DNA of 64,000 nt from Auricularia sp. M13 (lineage: Eukaryota > Basidiomycota > Agaricomycetes > Auriculariales > Auriculariaceae). The stretch spans positions 434,001 through 498,000 of the forward strand of contig CM073202.1 in assembly GCA_037042915.1 (NCBI GenBank). Direction: 5' to 3'. Within the stretch, counting starts at the first letter, position 1. Each line of letters begins with the position of its first letter. Shown in pieces: positions 41,941 to 52,200 of the stretch. The notes beneath the pieces are model-generated. The model searched no databases and had not been told where the DNA came from. It was given only the letters and a program-made list of their open reading frames with translations. The translations under genes were made by a program, and so were the position numbers.

Positions 41941-43587
41941 ATGCTCACTGTCCCGTCGCCCTCGTCGCGGTGTGTGCTACCGTTGTCGTCTGATCCAACA
42001 ACTTACTCATGAGGATTCCAGGTTTTTCCCTAGTGAAGAATCCCTTCCTCTCGATCTTCAAAGAGTGGAACGGCAGCACCATACGAGCCCTCTTGATTCC
42101 TGCGGCTATTACGTGTATCTTTCTCGCAGGCTTGTGTCGGACATCGATCCAACAACGATTCCAGAAGCTGCGCTGCAGCAGGTTCGCGGCTTCCGCGCTC
42201 TTTCCGCGGCGCAGGAAATGTGGATCCGACAAAACGGAGCTGTGTGGGTAATCGACCATCGTGAACGTACCGCCCGTCAGATACATGAAGTCAGAGCCGC
42301 AGGTGAGTGTTTATGTTCTATTACTGTAGCTCAGACTCACGCTTGCAGGTTCTGAGGCCGGATACTGGTCGTTCAGAGAAAGGCATCCCAATCATCGAGC
42401 GATTTCCAAGCAGGCTGTTGAAACGGCTATCCTTATTCTTGCCCTAGATCAGGCAAGGAGCATCCTGAGCTCAGATACCCCGCCATTATTTGCGCGTGAG
42501 AACGGGGCGGAATTACTTTGCACGCTCAGAAGCCTTGACGGTAAGAGCTACACGCGCTTGACTACCGCCATCAACTCACGAAGGTGTCACTAGGAATGGA
42601 TGGTATGGAGAAGACCTACATTACTGCCGGAGTATTGGCTGTAGCAGGTCACAACACTCTGTGCCGCCTCCCAAAGTCTGACTCTATCCCCAGCACGAGA
42701 TCCGCGATGTGTTGCAACACTCCAACGCCTCGGAAGTCGATCGACTATCGTTCCCGATAACGAATCTGTGCCCTGCGGTCCCCCGTGGTATTGGCGTATT
42801 GCGAACGTGGTGCCGTTCTTTGGAACGGCCAACATGTACTTTGGCCGCCTTACGACTCTCGAAGAGAGTCGCACTGGTGACATCGTGGAAACGGGTAAAT
42901 GGCATATTTATGTCAAAACCCTGGTCAAGGAATGGTCTGATTCGAACCTCCTCGTATGTGTAATCGCCGCCAACTTGTGCATCCGCTGGAGTGACGCGCT
43001 CACCGACGAATGTCGTAGGCTACTATCCTCATCGGGTGAATATTTCGGTGCTTTATCCCAGTATTGGAAAGAGTCTCACGTAGTTTCAGCGCGACAGTAG
43101 GCCTTCTCGCCGTCCCAAACGTTACATGGGACATTCAGCTCGTCCTGTTCCTCTCAATCCTCTTCTCCGTAGGAAGTGTCTTCGTTGGAATGTTCTTCAT
43201 GTGGCAGCATCAAATCAATGGGGACAGCGCTGGTGACATAGGGGTGAGTGAATTTCAGTTTCCAAACTTTGCCACACACACACTATCGACGTCGTGACTA
43301 TGCAGGCTGCATATCTAGACCGCGCCGACGCAATCCCGGGAAAGAGGCGTGCCTTTGCGTTCCTGCTGGCTCTCCCACTGGTTTTGCTTCTATGGGCATT
43401 GCTTGCCTTCGTCCTCAGCGTCGTCCTCTTTTCACTGGGCGGTTTCAAACTTGCGCCTGATGGGAGTCCCGGTGCATCGGCGCAGCGCCTCGTCAGCTCC
43501 ATTGGCGTTGTGCTCTTCTTATGCATCGTACTGTCTCTCTCGGCCTTCTGGCATATTTGGCATAGTGAACGCAAGCCGGGAATGTAA
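41941..43587 (+). CDS. Uncharacterised agaricomycete membrane protein
   Basis: Multi-exon gene with an uncertain 5' end (an ATG lies at 41941). Readable exons include RRLVSDIDPTTIPEAALQQV, GAVWVIDHRERTARQIHEV, YWSFRERHPNH, AILILALDQARSILSS, WYWRIANVVPFFGTANMYFG, and WHIYVKTLVKEWSDSNLL joined to ATVGLLAVPNVTW. Next is a helix (LVLFLSILFSVGSVFVGMFF) followed by the charged pair WQHQ, and then two more helices (FLLALPLVLLLWALLAFVL and SIGVVLFLCIVLSLSAFWH). The stop at 43587 follows ERKPGM. This order (a VDH-x-R segment, then YW, then a KExW segment and three C-terminal helices) is one I know from many uncharacterised agaricomycete proteins, some with a WW domain at the N-terminus, though none is clear here. 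Function unknown. Confidence 0.65.
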
Positions 43588-44219
43588 TCCGCGGCGTTTC
43601 CGCGCTGATGGTAGTTAGGCGGTTTGTCTCAATGACTCACAAGACTAGTTTGTGGATTGATCACGCGACCCTGCAATTACCCCGGACCTCGACGATACCA
43701 GTACGAATCCCAGCCATCAACCTGTAGACAAGACGGAGAAGCGTAGTAGCTAGTATCGGAATGTAGTCACTTTCAATGTACTGACCGGGATCCAGCCGTT
43801 TCGAGCGTGCTAACCGAAGACGCATTGTTAAGACTTTCCAGCGCCAATTCCTCTCCCTAATACCATGGTGCACACCCCGGATCGGCGATAATGAAAAGAT
43901 GGACAGCGAGCGGCACGTCACTAGCGTCACTGGTGGGTCAGACAGAGAGCTCATATATGAGCTATGCACGGACTGTTTGACCCGTCCGCTTAATCTTCGT
44001 GCCCGCCCACACGGGAACATTTTTAGCCTGCGTGGGAATACACGATGAAGCCAAGGAACCTTTTCGTATGCTTCGTACGTGACGATACCTAATCCTTCAG
44101 CCTGTGTTTCATGATATTTAGGTCATAATGGTGCTTCTTGACGCAGCGCATGTGACCTGGATATACTTTTGTCATTCATCGAATGCTTTCCTCGCTCGCT
44201 CGATGGCTAACCGGGAGCG
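43588..44219. other. Intergenic region, no secure gene
   Basis: Between two + strand genes. A minus-strand frame (43661-44020) contains no recognisable feature. Confidence 0.4.
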
Positions 44220-45267
44220 ACTTTAGATCTTTACGCTGGCACACATCCGAATCCACGCATCGCAGTCAATGCCACACACCGAGCCTGGAGCACATACTCA
44301 TCATCCCTCTATATCTTTGGTTTCATCCTCGCTGCGTATAATGCCCTAGTCTGCGTCCTATTCTTTCTCTCCCCGTATGGACCTCGACGGCATTCGTTGG
44401 CAAGAATGGCAGCCGCGCAGGATCCCCCGAAAGCCCTGGAATCAACGTCAAATGTCTGTGTCGCCGCCGACAACGAGGCTGTCAGTGTCCTCAAACGCAG
44501 GATGATTCTTACTCTGGAACTCGCGGTTCTGGTGCCTATTGCACTGGTGCTTTCGATCGCACCATTTGCAGCACCCCATATTGCTATGCCACTTATGCAG
44601 CAGGTGAAAATGTTCCCCACTTGGTGATCAGGAGAATTAACTCATCAGACGCCAGTTTGCCTGGAACCATCGTTGCGACAGCTGGCCGGTGGAAGTCGTC
44701 CTGGTTGGACGTCCACCCTCGAATGCTCATAGCACAGCTACCTTCTTTTTCGATCACACCGAGGCTTACTCCTTCGATCTCTACAAGGGTGCCTCTTTTC
44801 TCTACCGTTTTCAAGAGGGAGACCGCGAGAATGCTTCCTTCCCGATGCCAATACTCCAGAACGTCACGTTCGACCTCGACACGTCCAGTGCCGTCGGCTA
44901 CTGTCGTTTCTCTGGGCAAGGGCAAAACTGTCTTTCCGCAAACATGGACCTCGACCTCGATAGCACGAGCTATCTGCGCTTCGAGATCGCAGCCGACCTC
45001 GGCTTCGGCGAGCGCAACTCCGTGCTGCACGCCATCGACCACGATTGGCAGTATTCCAACGATGCGCCCAGCATGATACTGCGCGACGAACTCACCGGGG
45101 AATCTGTCCTACGTACCGTCGTCACAAAGCATGGGGACTGCACACAGCTCAAAGTGTGTCTCAGGACGCGGGACGAAGCCCGCATGTTTGTCCCCATCGG
45201 ATTACTCCTCATTTACCAGGAGAAATGGGCATCTGGGACAACATGCGGTCCAAAGAAGGGAGCCTGA
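44220..45267 (+). CDS. Uncharacterised membrane protein with C-terminal lumenal-type domain
   Basis: A + frame gives LDLYAGTHPNPRIAVN, a helix (SSLYIFGFILAAYNALVCVL), a polar loop with ESTSNVCVAADNEAV, and a second helix (LTLELAVLVPIALVLSIAPF). After an intron of about 80 bases (donor GTGAAA near 44603, acceptor near 44680) it continues as WPVEVVLVGRPPSNAHSTAT, DHTEAYSFDLYKGASFLYRF, LQNVTFDLDTSSAVGYCRFS, and SMILRDELTGESVLRTVVTK, to a stop at 45267. Several Cys residues in the last exon could form disulphides. I recall the block D-x-P-T/S-M-x-LRDEL from other uncharacterised agaricomycete proteins. The 5' end is not certain; an earlier exon is likely before 44220. Confidence 0.55.
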
Positions 45268-47298
45268 AATTGTGGGCTAAGTGAGGCTCTGGAGCGCTGT
45301 TTCCCATTATCTCGTGCCGCCTTTGTAGAATATTTGTCAGGTTAGAAGTACTCTTTGTTCATGGTGTCGACGGTTTGTTGTCAAAAGCAACTAATGATGC
45401 GTACGTCCAATTATTGGCAGGACGCGGGATGCGCGACAAGAACGTTACATAATGGGTGTCGCCAGTCCTGCGTCGTGCTTTTGGGTCTAGGTCTCAACCA
45501 GCTGACAATAACCTTTGCAGTGATCTTGCGAGATCCAAGCCCAAAGCCGTTGATAAAAGGCACAAGAAGAGATGATGCCAAAGGTAGCAACGAGCACAAG
45601 CAGCCGCGTATAGACGTGCTCTCCGGGTCAAAAGCATGAGCCTTATCGAGCGCGCGGAAACGAGGTTGAGGTTTGGCCCTGAGTTGGAGAGCGGTCGGGC
45701 ATTGGAAGCGGCGATGGACGCAAAGGGGTGAAGGGATGGACGAGCCGTGCGAGGGGATGTTCTCCCATCCGCACAACTTGCCGCTGTCCTCGTCTGTGCT
45801 TGTTTGCGCTGTCTCGTCACACGCATGCTCAAGACCAATCTGAGGTTGTTTCTCTGATGGTGGACGTAGGCCCAGGAATTCCTGCGTGAGGAAACATCGC
45901 TGTCGCCGCGGCCCGGCGAGCGGTGCTTGCAGCTCCGACACCAACCTCTTGGTTCCGTCTATTCATATCTTGTTCAAACAACATCTTGGTACGTCCCTTG
46001 CAGGCTGAGGGCTCTTCGAAAGCTGGGGCTTCGACTTGGTGCTTGACTCATGAATACTGCTCAATGTCATTCCAAAATGCATGCGAGCAATGATGCTAGG
46101 AAATGACTCGAGGCTCAGTCATACCTGCGCAGGCCAGGCGACACCCCTTGCGATCTTCTCAACCTGTTGACTAATGGCACTTTCAGTTAGCGATATTATA
46201 ACTGACTCGTACGCCGTTCAGTCATTCGGCCACGGATGAGCGGCCGCCGACTCGCCGCTTCACACTCTCAGGTCTTGTATCCCTGTCATGGATCTTGAGC
46301 TTGTACCAAGTCAGCAGCGCTAGCACAGTCGTACCATCCGACCCGTGTCACAGCTTACAGTATGTATGTCTCTTCGCGGACCATGACCAATTCCGACGTC
46401 TCCTGCTGGCTGTACCCTTGCTGTTTCGGCGTCGACGTCGGGCGATGTCGCTCCTGCATGTCGAGAGCTTGGGCCTCGGGCGCCGCTGCACTGTTCCTCA
46501 CAGCATTTGCACTGTGGCTACGTCCGTGGGCACTCCCGAACTGCGCAGCTCCCCCGGAATGCGGTGCTACCCAGCCTTGGCTTCTCCCCAAGCCGCGCGC
46601 GATTGCCAATGCCTGCGCTATTGTCCTCTGCGGCACCGAGTTTTCTATCTTGTCCGGCAGGATCACACGCTCATGAATCGAGGAGCTGGTCATCGCAATG
46701 AGTTCGCAATCCTTGCGTCTGGAGGCAGAGTCATCGGGCATCGAATGACTCTCGTTCTGTACTTGCTTTGGGTGGTCTTCCTGCGTCTCATTATCTCGCA
46801 AGCCATGAGTGCTCAACCACAGGCTGTCACTGACACGTGGTCGTCTCATCCAAGCATGTTATCTGGCGCATAGTGGACAGTCATAGTCCCGTACGTGTCT
46901 CTCAAGGACTATCCATGTGATATGCAATGTGGAAACACATCGACGACCTCCCCGTTTCGGCACGAGTGGCCGCGCAGCTGGCACGCCGTTCTTCGTGCAG
47001 CAGCAGGCAGTCCATGGCTGGTAACACGCCATGACTCGATTTTGGCTTCGGCCGGGAGTTCCGACCGCGGCACAGCCACGGGTCACGACGCAGACATGAG
47101 CCAGCCGGCACCGCCTCGACCGAGGCTCGGCGCGGCGATCGGCTGATTGTTATCTCCGAGCCCTGACTCTGACTCGACTGCCGCCACCCCATATAAAACC
47201 AGTCACAACGCTGATGACCCTCTTCCTCAACCCACCCAGACGTTCGCTTTCGACTATCCGATAGTCGTTGCAGCTCTTGGCGCCCTCTCGCACCTACG
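45268..47298. other. Long region without a secure gene
   Basis: Two kilobases with open frames on both strands (45411-45944 minus, 46295-46873 plus, 46355-46849 minus) that overlap one another and show no domain, consistent exon chain or codon-like composition I trust. The plus frame near 46740-46810 has one hydrophobic stretch (TLVLYLLWVVFLRLIIS). The region may hold a decayed gene. Confidence 0.35.
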
Positions 47299-48242
47299 AT
47301 GGTCAACATGTCCGCTGAACCCGACGTTCCCACTTACCGGATTTCTAACGCCAGAGATACCCATAACTTGTGCGCATTCCCTGCTTGGTTCCATGCTTAC
47401 CTTCTGAATAGAATTTGCGTTTCAGAAAGACTTCACGTTCTCGCCTGGCCTCGTTTGCCTCTGATTGGTCCCGACTCAGCCACACCAACTCCCGCTACGC
47501 AGATGGCTGTGCGCTCTTGAACAAGCTTAATCCCCGTAACCGCCCGAACAATATAATCGAAGTCCCCGCTCGCTGCGACGGCTTCGCCCCCACCTCGTCC
47601 ATCGTCGACCTCATCGACACCGAGATCGACAACCTCGCCCCGGAGCGCTGTATCTGCAGCCCCCTTCCAGACGGCTCCGCCCCGACCGTCCAGCAAGTCC
47701 ACGACTCGCTCGATCGTGGCTATCCGCTCGTCGTGGGCGTGCACACTCCCCTCAGTACCGGCCTCGGCGCCCTCCCGCTGCCGCAGCTGTCCTCGTTCAC
47801 CCCGGGCCCGGCGCGTGCCCTCATCCTCGGCGCCGGCGCCGTCGCTCGCACCGTCACCCCGGCCTCTACGCCCATAATCACCCAGCAGATCCTCGGCCAG
47901 GCGCTCCTCGTATTCTGGCCGGAGACGCGCGCCAACAGAGACGCCTTGCGCGGTGCGGCCGGTGAGAGGCACGTCATCTCGCGCATCAACCGCCTCGAGG
48001 GCGTTCGCGTCGTCGTCCTCCACGCCGGCGAAACTCACGTCCTCCCGGCCGGCGCGCGATACCTCACGCTGGCGCTGGGACACGCCGGCGCTTCGTTTGC
48101 CGTCCAGATGAAGTATTCCTCTCTGGTGGCCAAGGAGGAGCGTCCTGTTGCCATAACTGGCAAGCGCTCGAACGAAGAGGTTGGAGAGCCCGAGGCTCAG
48201 ATGGAGAGGCGTTTCAAACGTGTCAAGATTGAAGATATGTAG
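47299..48242 (+). CDS. Cupin/JmjC-like protein, copy B
   Basis: Two exons. The start at 47299 gives MVNMSAEPDVPTYRISNARD; a 56-base intron (donor GTGCGC, acceptor TTTCAG) joins it in frame to KTSRSRLASFASDWSRLS and the long second exon. It aligns with copy A (22017-23135) over the whole core: RLASFASDWSRL with RIELFTAAWNQL; QQILGQALLVFWPE with HQFVGQTLWMYWP; GVRVVVLHAGETHVLPA with MHAVVLRPGECIFMP; and YLTLALGHAGASFAVQMKYS at the end. The G-E-x-H-V-L-P turn is cupin/JmjC-like; here a His follows the Glu, so a metal site is conceivable but unproven. The C-terminus is a basic nuclear-signal-like tail (RRFKRVKIEDM). Function unknown. Confidence 0.72.
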
Positions 48243-48728
48243 CTCTAGTTTTCTTGGTAGGTCTATGGCTGTATCACTATGTACTCAGCTTTCGAGTTCT
48301 CGTTATAATTCATTACATGCTCACCTACTAGTATGTAGGCCACGCCGCCGATAGTGACAGTATCGACTTAAACGGGGGTACATTACTGTTAGCCCGAAGG
48401 GCCAGCCAGAGCTGGCACGCTGTTGGCTGTGTCTCGCCCCATGTTCACGTCAGTGACTTGCGGTGTGGAGGCACTAAGCGCACTTGCGCAGTTGCCGCAG
48501 AGGGTTACGAGTGCCAGTCGTCACCTCTAACTGGATGAGACATTTGAATGAAGCCAGGCGAACTAAATGCGGGATCAGGTGTGCATGCTGGACGCTACTG
48601 TAACTGTTTCCTCATGCACTGGTGCCTACCGTAAGTCTCTTCCGCCCCCCTTGATACGTAATTGAGCCTGCACGCGGCACCGCGTGTTACTGCACGTGAC
48701 TCGCGAAATAAAAATAAAAGCTGCATCG
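48243..48728. other. Intergenic region, no gene seen
   Basis: 3' flank of the cupin-like gene B. No coding frame or repeat recognised before the tRNA remnant. Confidence 0.4.
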
Positions 48729-48757
48729 TGATTCGACCCAGGTGCGAACTGAGGTCC
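48729..48757 (-). pseudogene. Decayed tRNA-Val 3' end
   Basis: The minus strand reads GGACCTCAGTTCGCACCTGG and on to TCGAATCA, matching the T arm and 3' acceptor strand of the complete tRNA-Val at 48918-49006 with a few mismatches that weaken the T stem. The anticodon region and 5' half upstream are not recognisable. It lies about 160 bp from the intact gene, in the same orientation, suggesting an old tandem copy. Confidence 0.65.
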
Positions 48758-48910
48758 ACATTCGGATGGTGACTTCTACCGATGTGTTTGCGCAATACCC
48801 AAACCGTAGTGGCACGTCAAGGGGCTTGCCTCCAGTACTTGAAGCAGGTGAGGCGTCTTCTTACCCTACCTGTCCGACGTCCAGACTGTGTCGAGTAGCA
48901 AGGATAAAAG

Positions 48911-48917
48911 AAAAAAA
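48911..48917 (-). terminator. RNA polymerase III terminator of tRNA-Val
   Basis: Run of seven T on the transcribed sense strand immediately after the tRNA 3' end. Confidence 0.7.
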
Positions 48918-49006
48918 TGATTCGACCCAGGTTCGAACTGGGGACCTTCTGTGCGGTATCCCGCAGGATGTTAGACAGATGCGATAACCAACTACGCCAC
49001 CGAACC
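48918..49006 (-). tRNA. tRNA-Val (anticodon AAC) with intron
   Basis: Folds as a complete cloverleaf: acceptor GGTTCGG pairs with TCGAATC (with G-U pairs) plus A73; the D arm contains AGTTGGTT; the anticodon stem is TCTGT/ACAGA with loop CTAACAC; and the T arm is CCCAG TTCGAAC CTGGG. The anticodon AAC is at 48970-48972. A 15-base intron sits at the canonical place, one base 3' of the anticodon. Mature length is 74 before CCA. A run of seven T on the minus strand directly follows (48911-48917), a typical RNA polymerase III terminator. Internal A and B boxes are present as part of the D and T arms. Confidence 0.93.
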
Positions 49007-49294
49007 CTTTGTAAGGAGTTCTTTATTACCATATACAACTCGTAATACAATCAAATACACTCATATCTCTAATCCTTGGCTTTGACCCACATACTGTACA
49101 TGCTATAGTTGCCGCTTGACCATGATACTGTGATTTGGTTTGGAGCGTACACGATACTTTGCTTTAGGGTGGGTTGATGCTGCGCGCTGGGCTGGCAGTA
49201 TAAAGCCCGAGTACCCTCCGGGCCCGACCGAGTCATCTTCCTGTTCCGCCCTCGTTGCTGGTTCCACTGTTCCAGCGGCTCCGAGCGCTCGAAG

Positions 49295-52200
49295 ATGTCG
49301 CGCATTTCTCCAGACAGCCATGCAAACCTCTTGCAGGTATTGACTATGTCGTGGCTGACTCCAATCCTTCGGTTGGGCTCGCGCCGACCCCTGGAAGAGC
49401 AAGGTAACCATCTCCCCTGTCGCCTCAGTCCCTTTAGTAGTAGTCTCAAACTTAAAATCTGTTGTTTGAAAAGACCTGTGGGAACTTGACCAAGCGCGAC
49501 ATGCCCATCTGCTTGGAAACCGCCTGGAAACTCTGTTTTACAATCGAGCGCCTCCCTTTAAAAGACCTTCGGAAAAGAATCAAAACGACCGAGCGCCCTC
49601 TGGGCAAGGCGATGGCTCGGTTCGGACGGCGGTAGAGGGTTCCGAGGACGGTTCAACGACGAGACTCGCGACAGGCGCAATAAACAAAGGTTTCGACATG
49701 AGCCTGATCCTCGCAATATACCATGGTGCGCGAACTCTAAATGCCAGGCGTTCTGTAACTCACGCGCGTCCAGCGTTTGCGTTTCGAATTTGGTGGAGTG
49801 TACGTCGTGCTCCGGGAGTCTTGAACTTCAGCTCACCCTTGTCAAAGGGTCTACTCCTACTTGTGTCAAGTGAGATTCGATCGTCTACGTGTGACCTGAA
49901 ACTGAAGCGCCATAGGCGCACTAAAGATCACGACGCGTATGTCCAAATCATATAAAGGAGCGTCAGCTTAACGTTTCGTCTCAGCTTTGGTCACGAAATT
50001 CCTCATCCAATATGTCACGGACGCTTATAATGCAAAACACAACGCGAACAACACAGGCCTCAGACCAGCTAGCTATGGGTATGGCCTTGCTGTCGCTGTT
50101 TTCACCATGCAGCAAGTCGCCAGCATCTGTCACAATCAGTCATACTATGGCACGCTCATTTTCGGCTTCCTCCTGCGCACGTCCCTCATCCCGGTGGTGT
50201 TTCGTAAGGCGATTCGATTGTCTGGCAGGGCACGGTACGTCGAGCAAGAGCGCAGGTTTTCCTTCAAGTTGATAACCAACTCCACCAGTTCGGAGCACAC
50301 GCAGGGACAAATCACAACAATAATCTCCGCGGATATCAGTCGGTTGGACAACGCTGCCGGATTCATCCACGTCCTATGGTCTTCGCCCTTGCTCATTGTC
50401 GTCGGCATCGCCTTATTGTAGGCATCGCTCTCATCCTCTTGCCCACGGCTCACTACTTTGGCTCAGGATCGCAAACATCGGTCCATCCGCACTGGTAGGG
50501 TTCGCCACTCTGGTGATATCCATTCCCATCGTTCGTGCCCTCTTAACTCGCCTGTACCCTTGCTGAGTCTTGAACAGCAAGGATACTTTGTCGGCAAGAT
50601 GATGAACCTCCGGCGAAGCAATGTCGAGTCCACAGACAAGCGTGTGCGCCTTATGCAGGAAGTTTTGCAGGGCATGCGTGTCCTTGTTCTATTCGTGTGT
50701 GACCTCCTCGATTCTCGCCGCCAGTGCTGACATTTCCAAGAATTGGCAATCTCACTACATGGAGCGCATAATGGGCATGCGTAAAGCCGAGCTTGTGAAT
50801 ATTCGCAAGCTGGTAAGTGGTGCGACGTACGCAGTCGCTGTCTCGCTCACTAACGCGTTCTTCAGTCCATGATGCGCGGCCTTGTAACCGCCACGACGAC
50901 ATTCATGCCCATTTTGGCCGCTATCCTCACATTCATCACGTACTCCGCGACTGGTCACAATCTTGACGCGGCAACCATCTTCTCGAGTCTGCAGCTATTC
51001 AACATGATTACGACGCCGCTTTCTCTATTTCCGCTGGCCGCTGCCGCCGTACGTCGTCTCAAGATCTTCTGGGATTCTCGGAAAACACAATCTGAATAGA
51101 GTCAAAGATCAGCGACGGAGTGGTATCATTGCGCCGCATCCGGAAGCTCTTGCTGGCCGAGGACGTCGCGGAAATTCCGAGCTCTCATGACCAACCGATC
51201 TCAGATTCTGCTTCTCAAAATGCAACATTCGTTCCTCCTGCTGTGTCAATTCATGGCTCGTTCACTTGGGAGGACGGCGCATCTGCCACATGTGTGTAAC
51301 CGATCAAAAGCTTTTCCTACCACTACATAAGCACTGACTCGCGCCGTAAATGTAGCTACATCAAAAGCAGCTGCGAGAAACGACGACGAATACGCCAAGC
51401 TCCTAGCCCAATGGTCTACCGGAATAAACGCCGACCAATATTCTGAATCCAGTTCCGAAGGACCCCCGCCATTCACTCTGGACAATCTCTCGCTGAACAT
51501 TGCACCTGGCTCCTTCGTCGCGATCGTCGGCAGAGTACGTGCCGGACCGCATTCCCAGTGGGCAACAGCTGCTCATCTGCGGCTGGCTTTTCCACAGATC
51601 GGCTCTGGGAAAAGTTCGCTTCTGCAAGCCATAATCGGCGAGATGCGTCGTACGACAGGCCATGTGACGCTCTCTGGCCAAACTGCGTACTCCCCTCAGG
51701 CGCCATGGATCCAGGTCAGCCTTTTCAGCATTCTCATGGTACCGCAGTAGCCTGATGCTCTCAAGAATGCCACGATACGCGATAACATCCTATTTGGCCT
51801 CCCTTACGACGAGGATCGCTACGCCGAGGTCGTTAGCGCATGCGCGCTCGACCTTGACATCGCCGGCTTCCCACAGGGCGACGCGACGGAAATTGGGGAA
51901 CGTGGCGTGAACCTCAGCGGAGGCCAAAAGGTGAGCTGTCGCCAGCAACCGTTTGACAAGACCTTAAGCTCATCGCGTCATGAACAGGCGAGAGTAAGCC
52001 TCGCACGCGTCGCCTACCAACCTGGTGATATCGTCCTGCTGGATGATCCGCTGTCGGCCGTCGATGCACACGTTTCGACGCATATCATCGACAAATACCT
52101 GCTCAACGGTCCTATCTCACGCAAGACCCGTATACGTGAGCGCCATCTATTTGCAGCACACGTATAATGCTCACGACCAGTAGTTGTCACCCACAACCTT

